DNA of 64,000 nucleotides from Rhodopseudomonas sp. BAL398. Lineage in GTDB: Bacteria; Pseudomonadota; Alphaproteobacteria; Rhizobiales; Xanthobacteraceae. The notes below the pieces were generated by a model that saw nothing but the letters and a program-made list of their open reading frames with translations, searched no databases and was not told where the DNA came from. The stretch spans positions 3,426,501 to 3,490,500 of the forward strand of contig NZ_CP133111.1 in assembly GCF_033001325.1 (NCBI RefSeq). Direction: 5' to 3'. The number at the start of each line of letters is the position of its first letter. The stretch's first letter is position 1. This document shows positions 21,201-29,115 of this stretch, in pieces. The translations under genes were made by a program, and so were the position numbers.

Positions 21201-21483
21201 TCGAGCCCGAGGTGTCGATGCCGCGATTGCCCGACTTGATGGTGCCGGCATTGTTGATGACGACGCCCGCGGCCGGCCCGGCAAAGGAGATGGCGCTGCC
21301 GGTGACATTGAGAGTGCCGCCGCTCTCGATCGTGCCGGTGTCGGTGCCGACGACCGTCTTCGCCGCCGTGTCGGAGGTCCCGGTGGTGACCGTGAACGAC
21401 GCCGCCCCTGCGGTTAGCGGGATCGAGACCGTCCCGAGACAAAGAAACACCAGCCAGCTCGCGCCGTTACGCCACTTCAACAT
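18268..21483 (-). CDS. Autotransporter with beta-helix passenger
   Basis: 1071 residues, type V secretion. A signal peptide (LVFLCLGTVSIPLTAGAA) is followed by a passenger of about 650 residues made of repeats such as INNAGTIKSGNRGIDTSG, INNSGTIVSSTGQ and VTNYGIIEGTGAGG, which fold as a right-handed beta helix. The C-terminal ~270 residues form the outer-membrane beta barrel, ending in a phenylalanine (SARLKHSF), the usual assembly signal. Likely an adhesin or surface protein; no protease or lipase motif seen. The Asn/Gly-rich passenger is probably fast-evolving. Confidence 0.93.
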   Translation of the reverse strand: MLKWRNGASWLVFLCLGTVSIPLTAGAASFTVTTGTSDTAAKTVVGTDTGTIESGGTLNVTGSAISFAGPAAGVVINNAGTIKSGNRGIDTSGSNPPRSLTLNNFAGALISTVDDAFRLNTSIGAGTVTINNSGTIVSSTGQVVDFAKNTSATGTVAINNAAGGILRALDNDAIRPGSGTTAINNSGLIESTERAINLDIADPATVTSLQVINNSGGVIQSVDDAIRAIATATTGRFSIDNAGTIWSTGTGQAIDFNNISAGTVSIVNRATGVIKASGADAIRPGEAATVTNYGLIYSDGKVGDSNDGIDWQSHSGTVINKTGGTISGFRHGITTDAFVSVSNEAGATILGRNGSGFGSDGTGTVINYGRITGAYDGNGTGDGDGVDVDFAATVTNYGIIEGTGAGGYDSGGRLNNAEGLSIGGGTVTNWGVISGASYGIVVNNDSNVDGSRSGVAATTIANNAGGSIVGQNGFAIRLENKTGTAADNDTIVNRGTIIGNGAIADPTATVLLGSGLVDTNSVGKLDGVTYTGTGSARFIRGDGSAIQMGEGADVLTNYGVIIGNSGRAVNLEGGNDTANIMAGSRIVGLVNGGADTDTLNYYKVGLSAAKRAQLAAGQTVNIGGTLYTSFEVVNAFAPSFSDLASAAHPGSAGPAWQFDNLSNSVAASSAALTLIDQVASAADVGAALAQLSPASYQGLGRMTMNMSFQTSALIDQRLIQGRFGLTGNDTGGAAAALAMFDSGLLDARGATMDRTLASLDAASGNGRDALSAVGWGRDALAYAPATKAPPLRAALDPDHGVFITSSLSTSREGARANASATRSTAANVVAGADWRLSDRLLVGAFGGYGLTNGDLDTLGSTTKISTRTVGGYGGYRAPAWYANVIGLYGWDRYDNSRAALGAVDGSRFDGSHYSVRGAVGTDLLVFGGFVVNPELSLQYTSVSTDGFTENGGITALSVGADRSESLRSSVGTRIAHDLQTTNGVLTPELRLAWLHEFRDGVRGIDANFVESTLPGVFTTLTGRGIRDRGVFGAGISGRFGAMTLVSLNYDAIVGGSDTVAHQVSARLKHSF

Positions 21484-21823
21484 TCACTCGCCCCTTACCA
21501 AACGTTAACTTTCTCTAGGTTCGGCAGTTGACGGCCACGTGACATCGCGACCAGCACGCAGCAATTCGCGGCCGGTGGCGATCGCCCACCAGAAGATGGT
21601 GCGCATTGGCAACAGTCGTGGAGACTCTGGGTTGTCGGTATCGACGCACGCACGCCTGCCGAAGGCGCCCGGTCCGGTCACATTGAACGCAAGCATTGCC
21701 ACCCGCGACGTAAGGGAACAGGATTGGCTACGTCTTCCCGCTCGGGTCCCCGCCATGGCCGGCCTTGGCCGGCGGCAGCAAGGGTCGTCGCGCAGCCTCT
21801 CACCCGCCCTTTCAGGAGTCCCC
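21484..21823. other. Divergent intergenic region autotransporter/lemA
   Basis: 340 bases that hold the promoter of the autotransporter (leftward) and that of lemA (rightward). No gene or recognisable operator seen; the open frame that continues upstream of lemA has atypical composition and no ribosome-binding site. Confidence 0.5.
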
Positions 21824-22381
21824 ATGACCGGCTGGATTATTCTCGGTATCATCGTCGTGCTGGTGCTGTTCGCGCTGGCGACCTACAACCGGCTGGTGGC
21901 GCTACGCCAGCGCGTCGGCCAGGCCTTCGCCGATATCGACGTGCAGCTCAAGCAGCGCCACGATCTGATTCCCAATCTGGTCGAGACCGTGAAGGGCTAC
22001 GCCGCGCATGAGCGCGGCACGCTCGACGACGTCGTCAAGGCGCGCAATGCCGCGCTGTCGGCGCAGGGGCCGAGCCAGATCGCCGCCGCCGAAAACCAGC
22101 TCTCCGGCGCGCTCGGCCGGCTGATCGCGCTGAGCGAGGCCTATCCGGACCTCAAGGCCAATGCCAATTTCCAGCAGCTGCAAGCCGAACTCTCCGACAT
22201 CGAGAACAAGATCGCCGCCAGCCGCCGCTTCTTCAACAACGCCGTCCAGGAGTACAATACCGGCATCCAGCAGATGCCGGCGGCGCTGTTCGCCGGCGCG
22301 CTCGGCTTCACCCACAAGGATTTCTTCGATCTCGGCGAGACCCGCAGCCAGGTCGAGCAGGTGCCGCAGGTGAAGTTCTGA
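21824..22381 (+). CDS. lemA: LemA family protein
   Basis: A 185-residue LemA protein. One N-terminal membrane segment (GWIILGIIVVLVLFALATY) leads into the conserved NRLVALRQRVGQAFADIDVQ and LKQRHDLIPNLVETVKGYAAHE, then a helical bundle with AAENQLSGALGRL and NNAVQEYNT, ending GFTHKDFFDLGE. The ATG at 21824 follows a caggagt ribosome-binding site. LemA genes are commonly paired with an HtpX-like protease gene as here, suggesting a joint role in envelope maintenance; the molecular function is not established. Confidence 0.94.
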   Translation: MTGWIILGIIVVLVLFALATYNRLVALRQRVGQAFADIDVQLKQRHDLIPNLVETVKGYAAHERGTLDDVVKARNAALSAQGPSQIAAAENQLSGALGRLIALSEAYPDLKANANFQQLQAELSDIENKIAASRRFFNNAVQEYNTGIQQMPAALFAGALGFTHKDFFDLGETRSQVEQVPQVKF

Positions 22382-22390
22382 GCGGATAGC

Positions 22391-22546
22391 CTCCCTCCCC
22401 CTTGCGGGGAGGGTCGGCCGAACGACGACGATGCGCAGCATCGGCGGAAGCGGAGGCCGGGGTGGGGGAGCGGCGAGCACTGCGCCTGTGGCTTCCCCCA
22501 CCCGGCTCGCCTTCGGCGATCCACCCTCCCCACAAGGGGGAGGGAG
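22391..22546. repeat. CTCCCC palindromic repeat, family C copy 2
   Basis: Begins ctccctcccccttgcgggga and ends cacaagggggagggag; the arms are complementary over about 20 bases. It lies between lemA and the metallopeptidase gene, inside the probable operon. Confidence 0.88.
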
Positions 22547-22580
22547 AAGAAAGCGCAGGGCGCGACGTTGAACGGATCAG

Positions 22581-23723
22581 ATGCCCATGGCCGCCTATGG
22601 TCTCTATACCCACATCGCCTCGAACAGATTTCGTTCGGTGCTGCTGCTTGGCGGGTTGTTTCTGCTGATCTATGTGCTGGTCTATGCTGGCGCGCTGGTC
22701 GGCGAGGTAATGGCCGATCGCGGCGCGCCGCTGCAATATTATCTGCAGGCCGCGGGTTACGATCTGCTGCGGGCGTCCCCCGTCGCCACCATCGGCGCGG
22801 CGCTGTGGATCGTGATCGCCTATTTCTTCCACCAGAACATGATCGACGCCATCACCGGCGGCCGCGACGTCACCCGGCAGCAGCAGCCGCGGCTGTATAA
22901 TCTCTTGGAAAACCTGTGCATCTCGCGCGGCATTCCCATGCCGAAGCTGAAAGTGATGGACAATGCGGCGCTGAACGCCTTCGCCACCGGGTTGAATCAG
23001 AAGCAATACGCCATCACGGTCACCTCCGGCCTGCTGGCCGCGCTGGACGATCAGGAAATCGAGGCGGTGCTGGGCCATGAATTGACCCATATCCGCAATG
23101 GCGACGTGCAGATGATGGTGATCGCGGTGATCATCGCCGGCGTGGTCGGCTTCGCCGGAGAGCTGATGTTCCGGATGTTGTTTTATTCGCGCTTCAGCTT
23201 TGGCGGCGGCGGCAATCGCTCGTCCTCATCCTCCAGCAACGACCGCAAAGGCGGCGGTGGCGGCGCCATCCTGGCCATCGTGCTGGCGGTGGTGCTGGTG
23301 GCCGTGGCCTGGGCGCTGTCGCAGCTGGTGCGGCTGGCGCTGTCGCGCGCCCGCGAATTCCTGGCCGATGCCGGATCGGTGGAACTGACCAAGAATCCCG
23401 ACGCCATGATCTCGGCGCTGCGCAAGATCGAAAACCGCGGCGAACTGCCGGGCGCCACCTCGGCGGTGATGGAAATGTGCCTCGACAATCCGCGCGAGGG
23501 CTTTGTCGACCTGTTCGCCACCCATCCGTCGGTCGACTCCCGGGTGGCGGCGCTGGTCAAATTCGCCGGCGGCCACGACCCCGGCCCGCTGGCGCTGCCA
23601 TCGGACCAAGATGCCGGGCCGGACGGCGATCCTGGCCAGGATGGTGATCCCCATCCCGGCCCGTGGAGCGATCCCCCAGCCCGCAAGGGATTCCTGCGCG
23701 GCCCCTGGGGGCGGCGGGTGTGA
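22581..23723 (+). CDS. M48-family membrane metallopeptidase, HtpX-like
   Basis: 380 residues. Two N-terminal membrane segments (VLLLGGLFLLIYVLVYAGAL and ATIGAALWIVIAYFF) precede the zinc motif HELTH near residue 167 in EAVLGHELTHIRNGDVQ, and the downstream glutamate lies in SRAREFLADAGSVEL. A glycine/serine-rich loop (FGGGGNRSSSSSS) and a further membrane segment follow the zinc site, and the Asp/Pro/Gly-rich tail is low complexity. These proteases clear damaged membrane proteins. Start is ATG at 22581 or 22587. Downstream of lemA on the same strand. Confidence 0.92.
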   Translation: MPMAAYGLYTHIASNRFRSVLLLGGLFLLIYVLVYAGALVGEVMADRGAPLQYYLQAAGYDLLRASPVATIGAALWIVIAYFFHQNMIDAITGGRDVTRQQQPRLYNLLENLCISRGIPMPKLKVMDNAALNAFATGLNQKQYAITVTSGLLAALDDQEIEAVLGHELTHIRNGDVQMMVIAVIIAGVVGFAGELMFRMLFYSRFSFGGGGNRSSSSSSNDRKGGGGGAILAIVLAVVLVAVAWALSQLVRLALSRAREFLADAGSVELTKNPDAMISALRKIENRGELPGATSAVMEMCLDNPREGFVDLFATHPSVDSRVAALVKFAGGHDPGPLALPSDQDAGPDGDPGQDGDPHPGPWSDPPARKGFLRGPWGRRV

Positions 23724-23730
23724 GGCCACA

Positions 23731-23862
23731 TCCCTCCCCCTTGTGGGGAGGGTGGCCCGGCGAAGCCGGGTCGGGTGGGAGGAAGCCACGGGCTCAGTGC
23801 AAGCGGCTTACCCCCCACCCGGCTGGCCTGCGGCCATCCGCCCTCCCCGCAAGGGGGAGGGA
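23731..23862. repeat. CTCCCC palindromic repeat, family C copy 3
   Basis: Begins tccctcccccttgtggggag and ends cgcaagggggagggaga, directly after the metallopeptidase stop. The rest of the 350-base gap (23863-24073) shows no gene; an aaggaatct ribosome-binding site for the next gene closes it. Confidence 0.88.
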
Positions 23863-24073
23863 GAACAGCGGTCGCGGCGGCGCAATGGTAGCCACGCCGA
23901 TTCCCCACAGCGCCAAATTCCAACGATTTTGTTGAGATTCCGCCGTCGCGCGGCCTCGGCGATTGAAATCTCGCTCGATTCTGCCATGTTCGCGCGCAAA
24001 GCAGTCGGGGCATTTCGGCCGCGTGAGTCTCATTCGCGCCGGCGCGGATCAATTTGGCCCATAAAGGAATCTC

Positions 24074-24847
24074 ATGGCGAAACCAGCAGTGATCGTAGTG
24101 GGTGCCGACAAGGGCGGCGTGGGCAAGACCACGGTGTCGCGAACCCTGCTCGACTATTTCAGCGCCAACAACGTCAAGACCCGCGCCTTCGATACCGAAT
24201 CGCCGCGCGGCACCTTGAAGCGGTTTCATCCGGACATCACCGAGATCGTCGACATGACGACGACCGCGGACCAGATGAAGATCTTCGACACGCTCAACAA
24301 CGACGTGCCCTCGGTGACGGTGATCGACGTCCGCGCCGGCCTGATGTCCAACGCGCTGGCCAATCTGCGCGACATCGGCTTTCTCGACGCCGCCAAGAAC
24401 GGCCAGATCACCTTCGCGGTGTTCCATATACTGGGCCCCTCGATCGCCTCGCTGGACGAGATCGCCGAGACCGCAGGCTTCATGCAGGGCGCGAAATACT
24501 TCCTGGTGAAGAACTTCATCAACAACACCAGCTTCTTCGAATGGGACCAGGAAACCTACAATTCCTATTTCCACCGCATCAAGGACGCCACCGAACTGAC
24601 CATCCCGAAGCTCAACGAGATGGCCTATGAGCAGGTCGAGGTCTCCAAGGTGCCGTTCCTGAAATTCGTCGCCAACAAGGGCGTCAATGACGAGGCCGCG
24701 AATTATTCCTTCGTGCTGCGCGGCTATGTCCGGCACTGGCTGGCCAATGTCTGGAGCGAATTCGACCGCATCAAATTGACCGACATCGTCGGCAAGGACA
24801 AATCCGCCGGCCGGGTCGGCCCGCCGAATGGCGGCGGCGAGAAATAA
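24074..24847 (+). CDS. ParA/MinD-superfamily P-loop ATPase (first of a pair)
   Basis: 257 residues. The deviant Walker A is ADKGGVGKTTVSRTLLDYF (KGGVGKT at 13-19), which is diagnostic of the ParA/MinD/Soj superfamily, followed by the A' segment AFDTESPRG and VTVIDVRAGLM. The rest, with FFEWDQETYNSYFHRI and LRGYVRHWLANVWSEFDRI, does not match a chromosomal ParA, MipZ or MinD that I know. It may bind DNA, membrane or a partner protein. It is followed 56 bases later on the same strand by a second, diverged P-loop gene, so the pair probably acts together. Function unknown. Confidence 0.8.
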   Translation: MAKPAVIVVGADKGGVGKTTVSRTLLDYFSANNVKTRAFDTESPRGTLKRFHPDITEIVDMTTTADQMKIFDTLNNDVPSVTVIDVRAGLMSNALANLRDIGFLDAAKNGQITFAVFHILGPSIASLDEIAETAGFMQGAKYFLVKNFINNTSFFEWDQETYNSYFHRIKDATELTIPKLNEMAYEQVEVSKVPFLKFVANKGVNDEAANYSFVLRGYVRHWLANVWSEFDRIKLTDIVGKDKSAGRVGPPNGGGEK

Positions 24848-24903
24848 GTCGACGCGCTGATGATTTGGCTGGATCGGACGCTGCTTTGGCCGGATAAAAC
24901 GCC

Positions 24904-25572
24904 ATGCCCCGCACGCCGGTCTACATCATCTGCTCGCCGCGCCCGATCGTCGGCAAGACCCTGATCGCGCGGCTTCTGACCGAGTTTCTGCTGCTGCAGC
25001 GTGGCGACGTGCTGGCGTTCGACGTCAATCTGAAAGAGCCGTCGCTACTTGATTACCTGCCGCGTCTCACCGAGACCGCCGAGATCGACGACACCTTCGG
25101 CAAGATGGCGCTGATGGACCGGCTGATCGTCCACGACAACGTCGCCAAGGTGATCGACCTCGGCTTCCACGCCTTTGACGAGTTTTTCCGGATGACCGAG
25201 GAAATCGGCTTCCTGAAGGAGGCCGCGCGGCGTCAGGTCGCGCCGATCGTGCTGTTCGTCGCCGACACCGACCGCGCCTCGGCGCGCAGCTACGAGATGC
25301 TGCAGGCGCAGATCCCGCCGCGGGCGCTGGTGACCATCGACAATGAACAGGTGCTGCGCGGCGAATTGCCCGAGGCGTTTTCACGCGGCCGGGTGCTGAA
25401 GATCCGCGCGCTGCCGTCGTTTTTGAAAACCTATATCGACCGGCTGTCGTTTTCCTTCACCGGCTATCTGCGTAGCGAGCAGGATCCCTCGACCGAGCTG
25501 CATCAATGGATCCGGAAAAACTATTCCAACTTCCGCGATCTCGATCTCGACCTGGTGCAGCAGCGGGCGTGA
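24904..25572 (+). CDS. Diverged P-loop protein (second of a pair)
   Basis: 222 residues. The N terminus MPRTPVYIICSPRPIVGKTL puts RPIVGKT at 13-19, the same positions as KGGVGKT in its upstream neighbour, but the signature lysine and glycines are replaced. The A'-like segment LAFDVNLKEPSLLDYLP also matches in position. Downstream are IGFLKEAARRQVAPIVLFVADTDRAS and the C-terminal ELHQWIRKNYSNFRDLDLDL. Probably a paralogue of the first gene that lost full ParA chemistry; nucleotide binding remains possible. Not a family I can name. Confidence 0.75.
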   Translation: MPRTPVYIICSPRPIVGKTLIARLLTEFLLLQRGDVLAFDVNLKEPSLLDYLPRLTETAEIDDTFGKMALMDRLIVHDNVAKVIDLGFHAFDEFFRMTEEIGFLKEAARRQVAPIVLFVADTDRASARSYEMLQAQIPPRALVTIDNEQVLRGELPEAFSRGRVLKIRALPSFLKTYIDRLSFSFTGYLRSEQDPSTELHQWIRKNYSNFRDLDLDLVQQRA

Positions 25573-25594
25573 GGGGCCACAGGCCTTCAACGTC

Positions 25595-25748
25595 GTCATT
25601 GCGAGGAGCACTTGCGACGAAGCAATCCAGGCCGTGCTTGATGTCCCTGGATTGCTTCGCTGTCGGACGGCGCGATGCGCCGTCCTCGGCTCGCAATGAC
25701 GAAATCAAGCTTGCTTTCGATGGCTTCTTTTTCGGTCAGACTCTCAGG
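25595..25748 (+). mobile_element. MITE-like element, family A copy 1
   Basis: Core 25595-25700 runs from gtcattgcgaggagc to ctcgcaatgac with two internal inverted arms (gaagcaatccag/ctggattgcttc-type and gacggcgcgatgcgccgtc). The right end continues to a cttctttttcggtcagac end at about 25724-25748, complementary to the left end seen in copies 2 and 5. It follows the second P-loop gene's stop by 22 bases. Confidence 0.85.
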
Positions 25749-25859
25749 ATAAGGTTATTGAACGGCAGCCGTGCCCCGGATGCGGCGCAACGCGCCGCGT
25801 AGCGGCGTGGTGCTGATCCGGGGCCCCGGGAATTGCGGGAATGCCGCCAAGCTGGGGCC

Positions 25860-25904
25860 GGTTCTGCGAAGCGGCACGAGGTGCCGCATCGCGCCCGGGA
25901 CACG
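25860..25904. repeat. Dispersed palindromic repeat, family E copy 2
   Basis: Matches 11368-11412 over 45 bases with two differences, both inside the loop of the GCGGCAC/GTGCCGC palindrome. It lies about 45 bases from the displaced apt 3' end, in the 532-base gap between the P-loop pair and the efflux island, which otherwise holds no gene. Confidence 0.8.
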
Positions 25905-25947
25905 GACCGCCTCGGTCTTGTGGCGTCGCGCCCGGGACGCAATCCGC

Positions 25948-26005
25948 TCAGTGGCCGCCGAACGACATCAGGGGGCGCGCCAGGACGCCCATGCCGCGGA
26001 TCTTG
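25948..26005 (-). pseudogene. Displaced 3' end of apt (18 codons and stop)
   Basis: Reads KIRGMGVLARPLMSFGGH then stop on the minus strand. The intact apt ends [18 protein letters not shown] then stop at 30403-30460. The first 47 coding bases match at 42 positions with no gap, and the stops align. Similarity stops abruptly at 26005. The fragment lies in the same orientation as apt, 4455 bases away, on the far side of the efflux island. Confidence 0.85.
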
Positions 26006-26104
26006 AAAGCCAGGAGCAGTCCTCGGCCTGCTCTGATCCGGCAAGGTCCTTTCCGAATTGCCGATTGGCGAGCCTGCGCTCACATTCTGCGGGTTCCGAC
26101 GCCG

Positions 26105-26767
26105 TTACGTTGCTTCGCGCTTTCGGGCACCGTTGAGAAACAACTCAATCGTCTTCTGGAGGTCCCGGCGGTGCTTTGGGGAAAGCCCGGCGTTCTCGAC
26201 CGAGAGGACAGCCTTTCGCAACGGTCCTCGGATTGCCACAGTGAGAAAGAAATCGGCCGCGAACCCGATGTCGTCGAGCGCAAGTTCGCCGCGTTCAACG
26301 CCCGCTCGCAAACAATCCTCGATCGCCCGCGCGCCGTGTACCGTCCTGAACCCCTTATGGATGCGCGCAAGTTCGGGAAACCTCACCGTCTCGGCTGAGA
26401 TGATCCGATCGAATGCGATGACCTCCGGCTTCAGTGCCGTGCCGAGCATAGAGAGGGCAATCGCGTGCAGGCGATCCCGAACGGCTGCGCTGTCATCCGC
26501 CTCACCGAGCTCCGGAATTTCCGCCCCCCGTCCGATCCACCGCCGAGCGACCTCCGCGAACAACGCGGCCTTGCTCTCGAAACGACCGTAGAACGTCGTT
26601 TTCGAAACTCCGGCCGCCGCGGTGACACCGTCGACGCTCGTGGCCGCATAGCCGGCCTCGAGGAACGAGGCCGCCGCCGCGTCGAGAATGCGCTCGAGCG
26701 ACTCGTCCTCAGTTCCCTTGGGTGGTCGCCCACGGCGTGGCGGCGCTTTCTGGTCTTTGTTCTGCAT
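26105..26767 (-). CDS. TetR-family transcriptional regulator of the efflux island
   Basis: 220 residues. The N-terminal HTH is ERILDAAAASFLEAGYAATSVDG followed by AGVSKTTFYGRFESKAALFAEV, the standard TetR signature. The C-terminal ligand domain resembles the AcrR_C group. The N terminus is basic (KDQKAPPRRGRPPKG). It is divergent from the FUSC-DUF1656-HlyD operon and most likely represses it by binding the palindromic site in the shared intergenic region; release would follow binding of an exported compound, probably an aromatic acid (inference from the transporter type). Confidence 0.9.
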   Translation of the reverse strand: MQNKDQKAPPRRGRPPKGTEDESLERILDAAAASFLEAGYAATSVDGVTAAAGVSKTTFYGRFESKAALFAEVARRWIGRGAEIPELGEADDSAAVRDRLHAIALSMLGTALKPEVIAFDRIISAETVRFPELARIHKGFRTVHGARAIEDCLRAGVERGELALDDIGFAADFFLTVAIRGPLRKAVLSVENAGLSPKHRRDLQKTIELFLNGARKREAT

Positions 26768-26825
26768 CGTCCTGCCCCGGCTATTTGGCGGGCATCGGCC
26801 GCGCCGTCAAAACTACCCTTGAAAA

Positions 26826-26848
26826 GATACGACATCGTATCATATACG
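26826..26848. promoter_or_regulatory. Overlapping palindromes, probable TetR operator
   Basis: GATACG-acat-CGTATC (26826-26841) overlaps CGTAT-cat-ATACG (26836-26848), giving three alternating half-sites. It lies in the 145-base divergent region, 59 bases from the TetR start and 64 bases before the FUSC start. Confidence 0.7.
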
Positions 26849-26912
26849 ATTTATCAGCGACCTCAAGTGTCCGGCGAGCGTGCGCGCGCCCTTCACGCAG
26901 GAGTTCCCCTCG

Positions 26913-28898
26913 ATGCCCGTCACGATGTCGCCTGCCAAGCCGTTCCGTATCGCAGGATTTGCGTTGCGTGACTGGGGATTCGCCCTGCGCATCTGGGCAG
27001 CAATGATGATCTCTCTCTACATCGCATTCTGGCTGCAGCTAGAGGGCGCCGCGTCCGCCGCGACCTGCGTCGGAATTCTCGCCTTGCCGACCCGAGGGCA
27101 TGCACTGGAGAAGGCGTTCTGGCGGCTGTTCGGAACGGCCGTGGGGGTGATCGTGTCGATTGCGATCACGGGTGCGTTCAACGAGATCAGGGAACTGATG
27201 TTCCTGTCCTACGCGATTTGGCTCGGCATCTGCACCTATATCGCCAGTCACTTCGAAGGAAACCGGGCCTACGGAGCGGTTCTCAGCGGTTACACGGTTG
27301 CGATCGTCGCCATCGCACAGATCGACGCTCCCGAAAAGGTGTTCATGGCCGGCATGAACCGCGGCGCGGCCATCTTCGTCGCGATCGTCGTCGTGACGGT
27401 GATCAACGACATCCTGGCCGCGCCGGCTCTGTCGACGCTGGTTGGCGAGAAACTGGCGCGCGCGCGCATGCAGGTAACGGAATTCGCCGCGACCACCATC
27501 ACAAAGGGGACGACGACAGCCTCGGACGTGGGCAACCTTCTTCAAACCGTGACAGCCATCCGAACCGACATCGACGCGGTCGCCGCCGAAGGACTCTCAG
27601 GCGGGCGTCGGGCAGCTGCTGCTGCTTCCGCTATCTCCGCACTGGTTCAGCAAACGAACATGGCTCGCGCGGTGGCGGTAGCCATCGATGATCTCGGCAA
27701 CATCGGAGCCGAGCAGCGGGAGAAACTCGTCGCCTCGATGAAGGGTAGCGACCACCAGGCGGCAACGGAACTGCGCAACAAGCTGAGATCGGTCGAGCGT
27801 GCGCCCGACAGTCCCACGGGCCATCTGCTTGCAGCCAGCGGCGTCACGCTCCTGCTGGAGTGTGAGCGGCAAGGCGCACTGACGATCAGCGACGTTCGGA
27901 GCGGCCGGGGGCGGAAGGAACCTTCGGACCTGCCGATCTTCCGCTGCCGAGCGTCGGCCCTTCGCGACGCCTTGAGAGTCTTTTGCGTCGTTCTCGTTGT
28001 CGGAGCATTGCTATCCTTGACGAACTGGCCCGCGGTTTCCGCAGTGCTGATCCCGGCGACCGCATTGGCGGCCATGTCCAGCAGCACGCCTGATCCCCTG
28101 GGCTTCGTGAAGGGCGCCTGTATCATGGCTGTCCTTGCCGCCGTGCTCGTTGGCATCACGAAGTTCGTACTTCTCAGCGGGGCCGACGCATTTCCCCTTC
28201 TGGCTATCAGTATGGCGCCATTGGTGATGGCCGGTGCGCTGTTGTTGACGATCCCCAAGCCGTCGGCCTTCCTGTTGGGCTTTCTGACCCTCGCCCTCTC
28301 GCCGGGCCTGATGAATCCCCAAAATCCTGAGGACTATAGCGCCCTGGGATTTCTGGTGAACACCATGCTGACCCTCGGCGGATTTTTCATTCTGCTGCCC
28401 GCGCTTTCGCTGCTGCTTCCGACGACCGATCGTCATCGTCGGTGCTGGCTCCTGGAGTCTGCGGAAACAGATTGCCGAGATGCCTTCGCCGGCCGCGGAA
28501 AGTCCGACAACTCCCCAGAGATGTCCTTTAGGGACGCTAGCCGGATAGCGCAGTTCGGCCGGCTCAAATTGCCGGACCCCGCCAGACGGGAAGCCGACAT
28601 GGGCAAACTGTGCCGTCTTGCGGACCTATCCTATGCGGCCAGACGGTGCAGAGCACTGATCGCGCAGATCGGGCAAAGCCCTCATTACGAACTCCCTATT
28701 GATGTGCGACGCGCGATCGGTCGCCTCGACGCAACCGCGCTGCGCCTGGCCGGAGATCATTTCATACGCGGACGTCCGGACGATCGAAGTCGCGATCGCT
28801 CCGGCGCTCTCAGATTGGGCCTCGCTCTTGTCTGGCTGGCGGGTCTCATCGAACGCAGCCCCGGAGAAACCGCGAAGCTGAGGGATGCGCTGTCATGA
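26913..28898 (+). CDS. FUSC-family aromatic-acid exporter, AaeB-like
   Basis: 661 residues. It has two blocks of membrane helices: the first from WGFALRIWAAMMISLYIAFWL to about VVTVINDILAAPAL, the second from ALRVFCVVLVVGALLSLTNW through LNTMLTLGGFFILLPAL, separated by a cytoplasmic region. This is the FUSC/AaeB architecture (p-hydroxybenzoate efflux and related). The ATG at 26913 follows a caggagt ribosome-binding site; the open frame begins 11 codons earlier. Its stop overlaps the ATG of the DUF1656 gene (ATGA). Confidence 0.9.
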   Translation: MPVTMSPAKPFRIAGFALRDWGFALRIWAAMMISLYIAFWLQLEGAASAATCVGILALPTRGHALEKAFWRLFGTAVGVIVSIAITGAFNEIRELMFLSYAIWLGICTYIASHFEGNRAYGAVLSGYTVAIVAIAQIDAPEKVFMAGMNRGAAIFVAIVVVTVINDILAAPALSTLVGEKLARARMQVTEFAATTITKGTTTASDVGNLLQTVTAIRTDIDAVAAEGLSGGRRAAAAASAISALVQQTNMARAVAVAIDDLGNIGAEQREKLVASMKGSDHQAATELRNKLRSVERAPDSPTGHLLAASGVTLLLECERQGALTISDVRSGRGRKEPSDLPIFRCRASALRDALRVFCVVLVVGALLSLTNWPAVSAVLIPATALAAMSSSTPDPLGFVKGACIMAVLAAVLVGITKFVLLSGADAFPLLAISMAPLVMAGALLLTIPKPSAFLLGFLTLALSPGLMNPQNPEDYSALGFLVNTMLTLGGFFILLPALSLLLPTTDRHRRCWLLESAETDCRDAFAGRGKSDNSPEMSFRDASRIAQFGRLKLPDPARREADMGKLCRLADLSYAARRCRALIAQIGQSPHYELPIDVRRAIGRLDATALRLAGDHFIRGRPDDRSRDRSGALRLGLALVWLAGLIERSPGETAKLRDALS

Positions 28899-29098
28899 CT
28901 CGCACCTTCCAGGAACTCGTCATCGACGACGTGATGATCGCACCCTTCGTGTCCTACCTTGTGGTCGCGCTGATCGTGTTTCTGCTGATCAGGCCGCTCG
29001 CACGCCGGGCAGGCTTCGAACTCGTATTCAGCCATCCGCCCGTCGCGGAATGCAGTCTTTTCATCATCATTCTCGCATCCCTGATCGCGTTCTTCTGA
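28895..29098 (+). CDS. DUF1656 small membrane protein, AaeX-like
   Basis: 67 residues with two membrane segments (FVSYLVVALIVFLLIRPLA and CSLFIIILASLIAFF) and the family's opening (ELVIDDVMIAPFVSYL). DUF1656 proteins are nearly always encoded between a FUSC permease and an HlyD adaptor, as here. It overlaps the FUSC gene by four bases and precedes the HlyD gene by 17 bases. The exact role is unknown, presumably assembly of the exporter. Confidence 0.92.
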   Translation: MTRTFQELVIDDVMIAPFVSYLVVALIVFLLIRPLARRAGFELVFSHPPVAECSLFIIILASLIAFF

Positions 29099-29115
29099 GA
29101 GCCTGGAAACATCCC

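Noticed and set aside
25595-25748. Insertion sequence or transposase
   Set aside because: The repeat elements have no coding capacity; only MITE-like passenger elements can be supported.
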